DNA of 64,000 bases from Anabaena minutissima FACHB-250 (GTDB taxonomy: Bacteria; Cyanobacteriota; Cyanobacteriia; Cyanobacteriales; Nostocaceae), in assembly GCF_014697125.1 (NCBI RefSeq), contig NZ_JACJRG010000009.1, positions 1 to 64,000 on the forward strand, read 5' to 3'. Made by a program: the position numbers and the translations under genes. Positions 25,590 through 35,315 of the stretch are shown here, piece by piece; within the stretch, counting starts at the first letter, position 1, and each line of letters begins with the position of its first letter. The notes beneath the pieces are model-generated. The model was not told the DNA's origin. It searched no databases and worked only from the letters and a program-made list of their open reading frames with translations.

Positions 25590-27049
25590 TCGGGAATTAC
25601 CTCAGCCAGTCGCCTGACTCCTTCTTGAATTTGCTGTTCATTGAGTTCCGCATATCCAAAGATAAATTCACTACCAGGACTATCTTTTAAATATTGTGGA
25701 TATGCAGCCCCAATACCTACGTTAGCTAATGCCACACGTTTGACTATTTCGTCATCATGAATTTTAGTATTTATTTTTACCATCAGGTGCATTCCGGCAT
25801 TTTCTCCCATGATTTCCATTCTGTCACCAAAGTGGGTAGACAAAGACTGCACCAAAGTTTGTCTACGTTGGTTGTAGAGCGATCGCATCCGTCTAATGTG
25901 GCGTTCTAAATGTCCTTCCGTAATAAAATCAGTCAGGGCGTATTGTTCTAATAGACTACATTGTCTGTCTGCTAACCATTTTGCTCGCGAAAATACATGA
26001 ACTAAATTCTCTGGTAAAACTAAGTAGCCCAGACGCAAAGCCGGAAAAAGCACTTTAGAAAATGTCCCGACATAGATCAGAGAGTTACCTTGATCTAATC
26101 CTTGCAAAGCTGGTATGGGACGTTCACCATAACGATATTCACTATCATAGTCATCTTCAATGATCATCACCCCTGATGTTTGCGCCCAAGCTAATAACTC
26201 CAAGCGACGGGGAAGAGATAACACCGCACCTGTAGGAAATTGATGAGATGGTGTGACATAAAGAAGTTTGATGTTAGGGATTATACTAGTTTTTAGTTCA
26301 TTGACTATTAATCCTGATTGATCCACAGATACGGGAAATAACTTAGCTCCTTGTGCTAAAAAAGCTCGTCTAGCACCTAGATAGCCTGGATCTTCTACCG
26401 CAATCCAATCACCCCGGTCAATGAGCAAGCGTGTAATCAAGTCAAGTCCTTGTTGTGAACCACCCACAATCATGATTTGTTCAGCACTACAATTAACCGC
26501 CCTAGACCGAGAAAGATAGGAAGCGATCGCCTCTCGTAATAGTTGATATCCCAGAGAATAAGCAGTATAGTCCAGCACCTCTGGATGAGAGCGACAATGG
26601 CGAGAGATTAACTTGCGCCATAAATCTATGGGGAAGTGATCAAAAGCTGGTCTTCCATAGCTGAAGCTGATTTCTAGTTCTGCTTCTGGGAGGCGTAAAA
26701 ATGCGTTGTCGTTCAAACTTTCACCATAAGCTGATAAACGTATTGATGAATTAGCTGGTGATAATTTTGACAGCGTAGGTGCAGCATTGAGTAACTCATC
26801 AGGAAGTTGGCGACAAACAAAAGTCCCCGAACCCACAATTGTTTCTAAATAACCTTCACTCAAAAGTAGCTCATAACTTTGGGTGACAGTTGCACGGGAA
26901 ACACCAAGCAATTGAGCCAGCGATCGCGTTGAAGGTAATTTTTGTCCAGGGGTGAATCTTCCTGAAAGAATGGCTTGGCGTAGTTCGTCGTAAACTTGGC
27001 GATACAGAGGTAAAGGTGTGCGGGGGTCGATATTAATTGCAAAGTCCAT
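25586..27049 (-). CDS. MocR-type regulator (GntR HTH fused to aminotransferase fold)
   Basis: The 487-residue transcription factor has an N-terminal GntR winged helix (PLYRQVYDELRQAILSGR, LPSTRSLAQLLGVSRATVTQ). A class-I aminotransferase-like domain (about 120-485) follows, with the PLP-lysine region VGTFSKVLFPALRLGY. MocR/PdxR proteins sense PLP or amino-substrates and often control vitamin B6 or amino-acid genes. It is divergent from a pyridoxamine-oxidase-like flavoprotein, with about 105 bases between the likely starts, so regulation of that gene is likely. Confidence 0.92.
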   Translation of the reverse strand: MDFAINIDPRTPLPLYRQVYDELRQAILSGRFTPGQKLPSTRSLAQLLGVSRATVTQSYELLLSEGYLETIVGSGTFVCRQLPDELLNAAPTLSKLSPANSSIRLSAYGESLNDNAFLRLPEAELEISFSYGRPAFDHFPIDLWRKLISRHCRSHPEVLDYTAYSLGYQLLREAIASYLSRSRAVNCSAEQIMIVGGSQQGLDLITRLLIDRGDWIAVEDPGYLGARRAFLAQGAKLFPVSVDQSGLIVNELKTSIIPNIKLLYVTPSHQFPTGAVLSLPRRLELLAWAQTSGVMIIEDDYDSEYRYGERPIPALQGLDQGNSLIYVGTFSKVLFPALRLGYLVLPENLVHVFSRAKWLADRQCSLLEQYALTDFITEGHLERHIRRMRSLYNQRRQTLVQSLSTHFGDRMEIMGENAGMHLMVKINTKIHDDEIVKRVALANVGIGAAYPQYLKDSPGSEFIFGYAELNEQQIQEGVRRLAEVIPD

Positions 27050-27154
27050 GACAAATAAGAAATTAAATTGGACTGGTTATTTAATCAAAAAGTGGCTCTT
27101 GTGTCACTCCATTTACCCGCATACTCTAACGATATAGAGTTGAAAATTACAGTT
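27050..27154. promoter_or_regulatory. Shared MocR/NimA divergent promoter region
   Basis: The spacer contains TGGACTGGTTATTTAATC followed by TGGCTCTTG, two half-site-like TGGMCT/TGGCTC motifs about 25 bases apart, as often seen at MocR targets. The assignment rests on context and motif similarity only. Confidence 0.35.
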
Positions 27155-27829
27155 ATGTCTCCACAAAAAGCACCTACTCCCAGAACGACAGTGAAACGCG
27201 TACCCCAACGAGCCGACTATGAACATGACACAATTTATCAAATTCTGGATGAAGGATTAGTCTGTCATGTGGGTTTTGTAGCTGAAGGACAACCTGTTGT
27301 GATTCCGACAGCCTACGGACGAGTAGAAGACACACTATATATTCATGGCTCACCCGCTAGTCGGATGCTGAGAACACTCCAACAAGATATTGATGTCTGC
27401 GTTACAGTGACTTTAATTGATGGGTTAGTGCTAGCGCGATCGGCGTTTCATCACTCAATGAATTATCGCTCAGTAGTAGTCTTTGGTAAAGCCACACTGG
27501 TGGAGGATACAGAGCAAAAATTAGCTGCCCTGAAAGCATTTACAGAACACGTAATTATGGGAAGATGGGAAGAAGTGCGATCGCCTAATCGCCATGAATT
27601 AGCGGGAACTATCGTGTTATCTCTACCTTTAGCTGAAGCCTCCGCCAAGGTTCGCACTGGTAGACCCCTTGACGATGAAGCTGATTATCAAATACCTGTA
27701 TGGGCGGGAGAGATTCCTTTAAAATTGACTGCGGCTACACCCATAAATGATTCCCGGTTGGAATTAGGTGTAGCAATACCCGCATACATCAGCAATTACA
27801 CTAGACCTCAACTAGCTAACGGAGTGTAG
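27155..27829 (+). CDS. Pyridoxamine 5'-phosphate oxidase-like (NimA-type) flavoprotein
   Basis: The 224-residue split-barrel protein resembles NimA/PNPOx-related FMN proteins: LDEGLVCHVGFVAEGQPVVI, YIHGSPASRMLR and RSVVVFGKATLVED fit the flavin-binding fold. The real substrate is unknown. ATG at 27155 begins a family-like N terminus, while the longer open frame from 27068 would overlap the shared promoter. It is divergent from the MocR gene, a pairing seen widely for this family, and convergent by 14 bases with the TPR gene. Confidence 0.88.
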   Translation: MSPQKAPTPRTTVKRVPQRADYEHDTIYQILDEGLVCHVGFVAEGQPVVIPTAYGRVEDTLYIHGSPASRMLRTLQQDIDVCVTVTLIDGLVLARSAFHHSMNYRSVVVFGKATLVEDTEQKLAALKAFTEHVIMGRWEEVRSPNRHELAGTIVLSLPLAEASAKVRTGRPLDDEADYQIPVWAGEIPLKLTAATPINDSRLELGVAIPAYISNYTRPQLANGV

Positions 27830-29636
27830 CCATCATTTCTAAAATTTGTTGATGGTATTGTCTATTACCTTCATGATTATAAAGGTCAGCAGATTTCTTT
27901 AAATCTCTCATTGCGCCATCTCTGTCTCCTAAATTACGGCGAATCTCCGCTCGTAATAAATACGCTGAAGCCCAGTAAGGTTGATGTTGTAAGGCTTGGT
28001 TTAAATCGGCTAATGCTGCTTGATGGTTTTCGAGTTGAGCATGGCTACGACCTCGGTTGTACCAGTCTTCAGCATCATGAGGATCAATGGCGATCGCTTG
28101 AGTATAATCTGTTATGGCTTGGTGATAGTCGTTAAGCGCATAATAAGCATTGGCGCGGTGGCTATAAAATAGGGCAGACTGGGGATTGATTGCTAAGGCT
28201 TGGGTGTAATCAGCGATCGCGCCTTGATAATCTTGCTGTTCATAATGCCAAGCACCCCGGTTATAATAGGCTTCGACTAGTTGGGGATTGATGGCTAAGC
28301 CTTGGTTGTAGTCAGCTAGTGCGCCTCGATGATCTCCCAACTGGCGACGAGCATTACCGCGATTGCAGTAGGATGGGGCAAAATGGGGGTCAAATTTGAT
28401 GGCTTGGGTGTTATCTGCTATTGCTCCTAGAAAATCTTTTAAGGCTTCATGGACAATCGCTCGCCCGTAGTATGCTTCTACTAAGTTGGGATTTATTTGT
28501 AATGCTTGATTATAATCAGCGATCGCACCTTGATAATCTCCCAGATGGCGGCGAGCTGTAGCGCGATCGCAGTATCCTTCTGCAAGTTGGGGACATAGTG
28601 CTAATAATTGATCGCTATCGGACAGTGCGCCGGGATAGTCTCCGATTTGGCGGCGAATGTTGGCGCGGAAACCGTAGACTAAAGCTAAATGAGGATCAAT
28701 TTGTAATGCTTGACTATAGTCAGCAATAGCACCTTGATAGTCTTCCTCAACTACTCGAATTAAACCCCGTTCTGCATAGGCTTGCGCGTCTTCTGGGTTT
28801 AAATGAATGGCTTGGTTTAAATCTTTTAAGGCTAAATCATACTCTTGTAGGCGAGAGAGAATCACACCGCGATTGTAGTATGCTGTGGCAAAATTAGGAT
28901 TAAGTTCTATAGTCCGGTTGTAATCGGCGATGGCGGCGGTATAGTCGCCTAAAGCATAGTAGGCGTTACCCCTATTTTGATAAGCTTCTACCAAGGTAGG
29001 ATCAAGCTGGATAGTGCGTTCATGATCAGCGATCGCCTGCCGATATTCCCCTAAGTTATAGTAAACATTACCGCGACTACTGTATAATTCTGCTAAATAG
29101 GGATGCCATTGCAAAGCTTCCTGAAAATCTGATATCGCCCCTTGATTATCGCCCTGATCGGCACAAGCTACACCGCGATGATAATAAGCGTAAGCAATAT
29201 CTATATTAATATCACTAGCTAACTGTGGATTAACTGCTATGGTGTGCATATAGTCAGCGATCGCTTGGTTGTATTCTCCCCAGGCGAAGTAAGCTTTACC
29301 CCGATAGTAGTAGGATGCAGTAATTGTCGGGTTAATCTGCAATACTTGATTATAATCCGCGATCGCTCCTGGATAGTCAGCCAAACAGTAACGCGCAAAT
29401 CCCCGATAGTAATAAGCTTCAGCTAAATTAGGATTAATTTTAATGGCGCGACTTAAATCTGCGATCGCTGCTTGATAATCTTTTAGTTCATTACACAGAG
29501 TCATCCCTTGCTTCAAATAAGCTACTGCATAGTCAAGTTGTTGTTTGGCGGCTTCGATGTGATTTGCGATCGCTCCTTGATAGTCTCTTGGCAAATTTGT
29601 ATAGAGTCCCTGTGGGAAAAAAGAGTCAGCATTCAT
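27816..29636 (-). CDS. Large tetratricopeptide-repeat protein
   Basis: The 606-residue protein is built from about 15-16 TPR units of 34 residues, with the repeating signature YYNRGxxxxxLGDYxxAIADYNxAIxINPxx from about residue 45 to 585. No signal peptide, membrane helix or additional domain is seen, so it is likely a cytoplasmic protein-protein scaffold. The very regular repeats suggest recent internal duplication, and GCGATCGC octamers recur in equivalent positions. It convergently overlaps the flavoprotein gene by 14 bases. Confidence 0.93.
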   Translation of the reverse strand: MNADSFFPQGLYTNLPRDYQGAIANHIEAAKQQLDYAVAYLKQGMTLCNELKDYQAAIADLSRAIKINPNLAEAYYYRGFARYCLADYPGAIADYNQVLQINPTITASYYYRGKAYFAWGEYNQAIADYMHTIAVNPQLASDINIDIAYAYYHRGVACADQGDNQGAISDFQEALQWHPYLAELYSSRGNVYYNLGEYRQAIADHERTIQLDPTLVEAYQNRGNAYYALGDYTAAIADYNRTIELNPNFATAYYNRGVILSRLQEYDLALKDLNQAIHLNPEDAQAYAERGLIRVVEEDYQGAIADYSQALQIDPHLALVYGFRANIRRQIGDYPGALSDSDQLLALCPQLAEGYCDRATARRHLGDYQGAIADYNQALQINPNLVEAYYGRAIVHEALKDFLGAIADNTQAIKFDPHFAPSYCNRGNARRQLGDHRGALADYNQGLAINPQLVEAYYNRGAWHYEQQDYQGAIADYTQALAINPQSALFYSHRANAYYALNDYHQAITDYTQAIAIDPHDAEDWYNRGRSHAQLENHQAALADLNQALQHQPYWASAYLLRAEIRRNLGDRDGAMRDLKKSADLYNHEGNRQYHQQILEMMATLR

Positions 29637-29900
29637 CTAATTTTTTTATCTTTTTACACTAAGCGTGAGTTTGATGAGCCTCAACTTGCCATTAATAGGA
29701 TAGGACACTGTATCTTGATTAAACTATAAATTTAGCCATAATATCAATATATAGATAGCTATATTTGCCACAATTTTTATTTCATGCCATTGAAATATGT
29801 GAAGATATGAAAGATCCAGCTATTATCACAATTGGATGTAGTGAAAATCATCACCATCTCAAACCAAATTATCTAGATTTCATCAGGTGGAGCGCGAAAT

Positions 29901-30092
29901 ATGTACGACAAAGAGGACATCAAAGCGATGCTTGATAGCATGAGTGTCGTGGATGTGCTAAGAATCATGTCTCAAATTTGTTATGAAAAAGCTGAATATC
30001 TTAGAACCGACTACCAACACAGTGAAACGGCAAGAGCTTGGGAAAAGGTAGGTAGAGCCGTAGGTAAGATAAAAATCAAAACAGAATTATAG
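29901..30092 (+). CDS. Small conserved-looking protein, unknown
   Basis: The 63-residue protein (MYDKEDIKAMLDSMSVVDVL to KIKIKTEL) is helical and soluble with no known motif. It has a good ribosome-binding site (GGTGGAG before ATG) and is followed within 25 bases by a terminator, which supports it being a real gene. I do not recognise a family. Confidence 0.65.
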   Translation: MYDKEDIKAMLDSMSVVDVLRIMSQICYEKAEYLRTDYQHSETARAWEKVGRAVGKIKIKTEL

Positions 30093-30112
30093 TAATCAGA
30101 CAGTTAAAATCA

Positions 30113-30143
30113 ATCCCGTGAATTTATCTCCACGGGATTTTTA
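30113..30143 (+). terminator. Rho-independent terminator
   Basis: ATCCCGTG and CACGGGAT form an 8-bp stem followed by TTTTAATT, 21 bases after the small gene ending at 30092. Confidence 0.75.
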
Positions 30144-30438
30144 ATTAAATAACTTCCAGGGAATAAAATTAACAGATAGTTTTTCTGCTTAGTCAACTAC
30201 CAAAAGTATTAATTATATCCCCGACTGCTTTGAGAAATCGGGGATATTGTGTCTCCCGAATAATTGACGAGTGCTAGATATAGTCTAAAAACAGTCAGTT
30301 CCTAATTACGAATTACGTTAGCGTTCACGGAGTGTCTGTCTCCGACACGCTGCACGTTTCCTTCTCTTTAGAGACGCTACCGCGAACGGAACACTGTGTG
30401 AACGCGTAAGCGTCCCGCAGGGAACGTAGAGAAGTCCA
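30144..30438. repeat. Intergenic repeats and hairpins downstream of hyuB
   Basis: ATATCCCCGA with TCGGGGATAT (30215-30247) forms a second hairpin, possibly terminating either strand. From 30303 to 30445 a composite dispersed repeat is bounded by ATTACGAATTACG units and contains GCGTTCACGGAGTGTCTGTC and GAACGCGTAAGCG palindromic arms. No gene is seen. Confidence 0.55.
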
Positions 30439-31995
30439 TTACGAATTACCAAAACCTCCGCCTCCAGGAGTAGCGATCGCAAACACATCCCCAGGGTTCA
30501 TCTCTACCGTTGCTGTACTAGCTAAATCCTCTTGAACCCCATTTTCGCGTTCTACCCAGTTGCGTCCCACTTGTCCAGCTTCGCCGCCATTTAATCCAAA
30601 GGGAGGTACAACCCGATTTCCAGAGAGAATATTAGCTGTCATCGGTTCTAAAAAGCGCAAGCGACGAATCACTCCATTACCGCCTTGATGTTTTCCTTTA
30701 CCCCCACTATCAGGACGCAGACTAAAACTTTCCAAGAGTACAGGGTAGCGGGTTTCTAAAACCTCTGGATCAGTCAAGCGAGAATTTGTCATATGAGTCT
30801 GAACTGCATCCGTACCATCAAAATTCGCTCCCGCTCCAGAACCGCCACAGATGGTTTCATAATATTGATAGCGATCGTTCCCAAAAGTAAAATTATTCAT
30901 CGTCCCTTGAGAAGCCGCCATCACACCCAAAGCACCATACAAAGCATCGACAACAGTTTGGGAAGTCTCCACATTACCAGCAACTACGGCGGCTGGATAA
31001 GTTGGGTTCAGCATACAACCTTCAGGAATAATAATGTCTAAAGGTTTCAGACACCCAGCATTGAGAGGAATACTATCATCTACTAAAGTCCGAAAGACAT
31101 ATAAAACTGCTGCTTGCGTCACCGCTTTAGGAGCATTAAAGTTACTATTTAACTGTCTTGATGTGCCAGTAAAATCAATTTTAGAACTCCGATTTTCGCG
31201 GTTAATTATTACCTGTACTTGAATCTTTGCCCCACCATCCATCTCATAAATAAATGAGCCATCTTTCAGCACATCAATGGCTCTTCTCACAGACTCCTCT
31301 GCATTATCTTGCACAAATTTCATATAAGCTTGAACTGTTTCTAGACCATATTGAGATACCATCTTAGATAGTTCTTGTACTCCCCGTTCATTGGCGGCAA
31401 TTTGTGCCTTAAAATCAGCTATATTTTGATTAGGGTTACGAGCAGGATAGAGATGATTTAACAGTGATTCTCGTACAGCATTTTCCCGAAAATCCCCCTG
31501 TTCTACCAAGAGAAAATTATCAAACATAATGCCTTCTTCCTCTACAGTTTGACTATGAGGAGGCATAGAACCAGGCGTAATCCCACCGATATCAGCTTGG
31601 TGTCCACGAGAGGCGACGTAGAAGAGGGGATTGGAGATATTGTCGCCAGTTTCTAGGAAGACGGGGGTAATGGCGGTGACATCGGGGAGGTGAGTTCCAC
31701 CGTTGTAGGGATTATTGGATAAATAAACATTGCCTGGTTTAATGGTGTCGCCTTTATCATTAATCAAACTGCGGACACTTTCACTCATTGAGCCTAAATG
31801 TACAGGAATATGAGGAGCATTAGCTACTAATAATCCCGAAGCATCGAAAATTGCACAAGAAAAATCCAATCGTTCTTTAATATTTACCGATGCGGCTGTA
31901 TTTTGTAGGACAATTCCCATTTGTTCAGCAATAAATTGATAGAGATTTTTGAATATTTCTAAGCGTACTGGATCTGGTTGAGATGTAGTATACAT
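30439..31995 (-). CDS. Hydantoinase B / 5-oxoprolinase subunit B
   Basis: The 518-residue HyuB-family protein is the partner of HyuA in ATP-dependent opening of hydantoins or 5-oxoproline. Motifs include DFSCAIFDASGLLVANAPHIPVHLG (given in part), YLSNNPYNGGTHLPDVTAI, and the C-terminal RPDSGGKGKHQGGNG and ATPGGGGFG. It is last in a three-gene minus-strand operon with the DUF1445 protein and HyuA. The final codons enter an intergenic repeat. Confidence 0.93.
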   Translation of the reverse strand: MYTTSQPDPVRLEIFKNLYQFIAEQMGIVLQNTAASVNIKERLDFSCAIFDASGLLVANAPHIPVHLGSMSESVRSLINDKGDTIKPGNVYLSNNPYNGGTHLPDVTAITPVFLETGDNISNPLFYVASRGHQADIGGITPGSMPPHSQTVEEEGIMFDNFLLVEQGDFRENAVRESLLNHLYPARNPNQNIADFKAQIAANERGVQELSKMVSQYGLETVQAYMKFVQDNAEESVRRAIDVLKDGSFIYEMDGGAKIQVQVIINRENRSSKIDFTGTSRQLNSNFNAPKAVTQAAVLYVFRTLVDDSIPLNAGCLKPLDIIIPEGCMLNPTYPAAVVAGNVETSQTVVDALYGALGVMAASQGTMNNFTFGNDRYQYYETICGGSGAGANFDGTDAVQTHMTNSRLTDPEVLETRYPVLLESFSLRPDSGGKGKHQGGNGVIRRLRFLEPMTANILSGNRVVPPFGLNGGEAGQVGRNWVERENGVQEDLASTATVEMNPGDVFAIATPGGGGFGNS

Positions 31996-32064
31996 TTCGA
32001 TTGCGACTCCTTGAATATGAAAAAAAATGTCAGATATAGCTATCCATTTTTTGTGTAAAAAAGA

Positions 32065-32120
32065 TTTGTAGTAAGGACTTTAGTCCTGATTTTTCTAAGA
32101 ACTAAAGTCCTTACTACAAA
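32065..32120. repeat. 56-bp dispersed palindrome, copy A
   Basis: TTTGTAGTAAGGACTTTAGT and its reverse complement form 25-base-scale arms around a short centre. The same 56-base element occurs at 38791-38846 and a diverged copy at 56036-56085. This copy sits between the DUF1445 gene and hyuB, where it would form a strong RNA hairpin. Confidence 0.85.
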
Positions 32121-32178
32121 CTTGATTATCTATCAATTGAAAATGGCGATCGCTGTTTCTTTAGCTGGACTCCTTAAC

Positions 32179-32964
32179 TTAAATAGTCAGAGACTCATCT
32201 TTTAAATTACTAATAAACATATGTCCAGGCGCGTGAGTAATTGCTAACTCCGGCTTTGCTTGTAAAATTGCAGTTTGAGTTGTCACCCCACAAGCCCAAA
32301 AAACAGGAACTTCACCATCACGAATTGTCACCGCATCACCATAATCAGGTTGTGCTAAATTTTTAATTCCGATAGCATCAGGATCACCAATATGGACAGG
32401 TGAACCGTGTGCTTTGTAATATCTACTCGTTACTTCTACCGCCCGCACAATTTGATTAGCCGGAAGGGGACGCATAGAAACTACCAATGGACTAGAAAAA
32501 ATATTAGTAGGAACACACTCAATATTTGTTTTATACATTGGGACATTTTTCTTCTCTTCTACGTGTCTTACTGATAGTCCAGCATTCAGCATGGCATTTT
32601 CAAAAGAGAAGGAACAACCAATTAAAAAAGCCACTAAATCATTTCGCCAAAATTGTCTAATATCAGTAGTTTCTTCCACACACTCACCGTGGCGAAAAAT
32701 TTTGTAGCGAGGTAAATCTGTTCTAATATCTGCACCAAGGGCGATTGTTTTAGGTTCAAAATCTCCCACGTCTGTAACATCAAGTATGGGACAAGACTTA
32801 GCATTACGTTGACAAAAAAGGAAAAATTCAAATGCTAGAGAGTACGGTAATACAACTAAGTTAGCTTGGACAAATCCTAACGCTAATCCAGGGGTAGGAG
32901 TATCTAGCTTACCTTCTCGGCAAAGTTGGCGGATTTCAGATGGTAGAGAAGCAACATTTAACAT
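32179..32964 (-). CDS. DUF1445 putative hydro-lyase / D-glutamate cyclase-like
   Basis: The 261-residue protein belongs to the DUF1445 family: QANLVVLPYSLAFEFFLFCQ, FLIGCSFSFENAMLNAGL, VSMRPLPANQIVRAVEVTSR and VFWACGVTTQTA are typical. The mammalian homologue includes a D-glutamate cyclase that makes 5-oxo-D-proline. Its position between two oxoprolinase-family subunits fits a pathway through 5-oxoproline, which is inference. ATG at 32964 has AAGGA 9 bases upstream and is preferred over an upstream TTG. Confidence 0.9.
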   Translation of the reverse strand: MLNVASLPSEIRQLCREGKLDTPTPGLALGFVQANLVVLPYSLAFEFFLFCQRNAKSCPILDVTDVGDFEPKTIALGADIRTDLPRYKIFRHGECVEETTDIRQFWRNDLVAFLIGCSFSFENAMLNAGLSVRHVEEKKNVPMYKTNIECVPTNIFSSPLVVSMRPLPANQIVRAVEVTSRYYKAHGSPVHIGDPDAIGIKNLAQPDYGDAVTIRDGEVPVFWACGVTTQTAILQAKPELAITHAPGHMFISNLKDESLTI

Positions 32965-33029
32965 TTGCAAATTCCTTATTAATGAGACACAATTTGCTAT
33001 AGGTTGGCGATCGCAATTAATTTGTAAAT

Positions 33030-35138
33030 TTATTTATGGTTTACACATCGTTCTAAAATCAAATGATTGCGCTCAGTTAATCTGGCTTGCCAATTCGGTT
33101 CAACTACAATTGTGCTAATTTTTTCGACAATGATAGCAGCACCATTAATACAATCTCCTGGTTGTAAATCTTCCCGGCGATAAACTGGCGTATCATGCCA
33201 TTTCTCAGCAGTAAACATCTTGACTATTTCCACAGATTGGGGGAATTTATCTAAAGGTTTAGTACGAGTAATTAAAGTTTCTTCAGGAGTATCCATTTTC
33301 TGAATTACTTCTACCGAAATAGATTCAACAATTAAGGCTTTTTTTGACTGCACAAAACCATAGCGAGACTTATGCTTATCTGCAAATGCTATTTGCATCA
33401 TGGTTACATCTACATCAAACTTAACACTTAAGGTAGAATCAGTTCCCTCATATTTTAAATTCAGGGTTTGAATTATTTCTTCTTCAATGCTACTTTCATC
33501 TTGTCTAAGTTCACTTCTAGCTTGGGTTTCTAAAGACTCCATCAATTGTATTAATTGAGGAATTAATGCTTGATTTAAAGGCTGTTCTACTCCCCCAACT
33601 CTGGTAGCTCTAACATCAGCTAATCCCATCCCATAAGCTGAAAGAACACCAGCATAAGGATGCAAGAATATCTGTTTCATCCCTAACGTATCAGCAATTA
33701 AACAAGCAACTTGTCCGCCTGCACCACCAAAACAACAAAGAACATATTCCGTGATATCATAACCACGTTGTAGGCTAATTTTTTTAATAGCATTAGCCAT
33801 ATTTTCTACAGCGATCGCAATAAATCCTGCTGCTACTTGTTCTGGTGTACGATAATTACCTGTAACAGTGGCAATATCTAGGGCTAATTGGTTAAATTTC
33901 TCTAAGACAATATCTTTATCTAAAGGTAAATCTCCATCACTACCAAAAACAGACGGGAAATATTGGGGGTGAATTTTACCTAACATCACATTAGCATCTG
34001 TCACCGCTAAAGACCCACCACGCCGATAACAAGCAGGGCCAGGATTTGAACCAGCCGATTCTGGCCCAACACGATAACTAGAACCATCAAAAAAGAGAAT
34101 TGAACCACCGCCAGCCGCAATTGTATTAATCGATAATACAGGGACTCGCATTCTTGTCCCAGCAATTTCGGAATCTAATTGACGTTCATACTCTCCTTTA
34201 AAATGAGCAACATCTGTACTTGTTCCGCCCATATCGAAGGTAATTACTAAATTAAACCATGCTCTTTTGCTGGTTTGGACTGCACCAACAATACCACCAG
34301 CCGGCCCGCTTAAAATGCTATCTTTACCTTGAAATTGTGTAGCATCAGTTAAGCCGCCATCAGATTTCATAAACATTAACTTGACGTTAGGTAACTGACT
34401 AGCTACTTGGTTAACATAGCGTCGTAAAATTGGAGTTAAATAAGCATCTACAACGGTTGTATCTCCTCTACTTACCAATTTCATTAATGGACTAACTTGA
34501 TGAGATATAGAGATTTGTGTGAAGCCAATTTCTTGAGCAATTTCTGCTACTTGTTGCTCGTGTTTGGGGTAGCGATCGCTGTGCATAAATACAATAGCAC
34601 AACTACGAATCCCTGTATGATAAACTGCCTGTAAATTTTGCTTGACTTGTGCAGTATTTACAGGTGCTAATTCATTACCATTAGCATCATAACGTTCATC
34701 TACTTCAATTACTTCTTCATATAGCATCGTCGGTAAAATAATTTGACGAGCAAAGATATTAGGACGGTTTTGGTAGCCAATTCTGAGGGCATCTTTAAAC
34801 CCTTTAGTAATTAGTAAAACAACTCTATCTCCTTTTCTTTCTAAAAGTGCATTAGTTGCTACTGTTGTCCCCATTTTGACTACTTTTATTGCTGCATCGG
34901 GAATAGGTTCGTTGTTTTTGATGCCGATAATATCCCGAATTCCTTGAATAACTGCATCTTGGTATTGCTCAGGATTTTCAGACAGTAATTTATAGACTAT
35001 TACCCATTCTTGATTAGGCAGAGGCACAATTAAAAATCGTGCCTCATGTCTTGAGAGTCTGTTTATAATTGGCTGCTCATTAGTTACAGCTACAATATCT
35101 GTAAATGTGCCACCTCTATCTGCAAATACTTTTAACAT
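33030..35138 (-). CDS. Hydantoinase A / 5-oxoprolinase subunit A
   Basis: The 702-residue HyuA-family ATPase has the acetate/sugar-kinase-like fold: MLKVFADRGGTFTDIVAV at the start, MGTTVATNALLERKGDRV, FDMGGTSTDVAHF and SINTIAAGGGSI for nucleotide binding, and FGGAGGQVACLIADTLG. It phosphorylates the cyclic amide before ring opening by HyuB. It is first in the operon, followed by DUF1445 (65 bases) and hyuB. In many organisms A and B are one 1200-residue protein; here they are separate. Confidence 0.94.
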   Translation of the reverse strand: MLKVFADRGGTFTDIVAVTNEQPIINRLSRHEARFLIVPLPNQEWVIVYKLLSENPEQYQDAVIQGIRDIIGIKNNEPIPDAAIKVVKMGTTVATNALLERKGDRVVLLITKGFKDALRIGYQNRPNIFARQIILPTMLYEEVIEVDERYDANGNELAPVNTAQVKQNLQAVYHTGIRSCAIVFMHSDRYPKHEQQVAEIAQEIGFTQISISHQVSPLMKLVSRGDTTVVDAYLTPILRRYVNQVASQLPNVKLMFMKSDGGLTDATQFQGKDSILSGPAGGIVGAVQTSKRAWFNLVITFDMGGTSTDVAHFKGEYERQLDSEIAGTRMRVPVLSINTIAAGGGSILFFDGSSYRVGPESAGSNPGPACYRRGGSLAVTDANVMLGKIHPQYFPSVFGSDGDLPLDKDIVLEKFNQLALDIATVTGNYRTPEQVAAGFIAIAVENMANAIKKISLQRGYDITEYVLCCFGGAGGQVACLIADTLGMKQIFLHPYAGVLSAYGMGLADVRATRVGGVEQPLNQALIPQLIQLMESLETQARSELRQDESSIEEEIIQTLNLKYEGTDSTLSVKFDVDVTMMQIAFADKHKSRYGFVQSKKALIVESISVEVIQKMDTPEETLITRTKPLDKFPQSVEIVKMFTAEKWHDTPVYRREDLQPGDCINGAAIIVEKISTIVVEPNWQARLTERNHLILERCVNHK

Positions 35139-35315
35139 AGTGCGATTTCATCTATCAACTAAAAGTAGAGTAGCAGCGATGTTTGGGATATTTCTACTTC
35201 ATGTGTGGTATATTTTGACAACAAGCGTAGACAAAAATATTTTTTATCTCACGCAGAGACGCAGAGACGAGGAGACGAGGAGAGTAAGAGTTTGATTCTC
35301 TGCATGACTTTGGGT

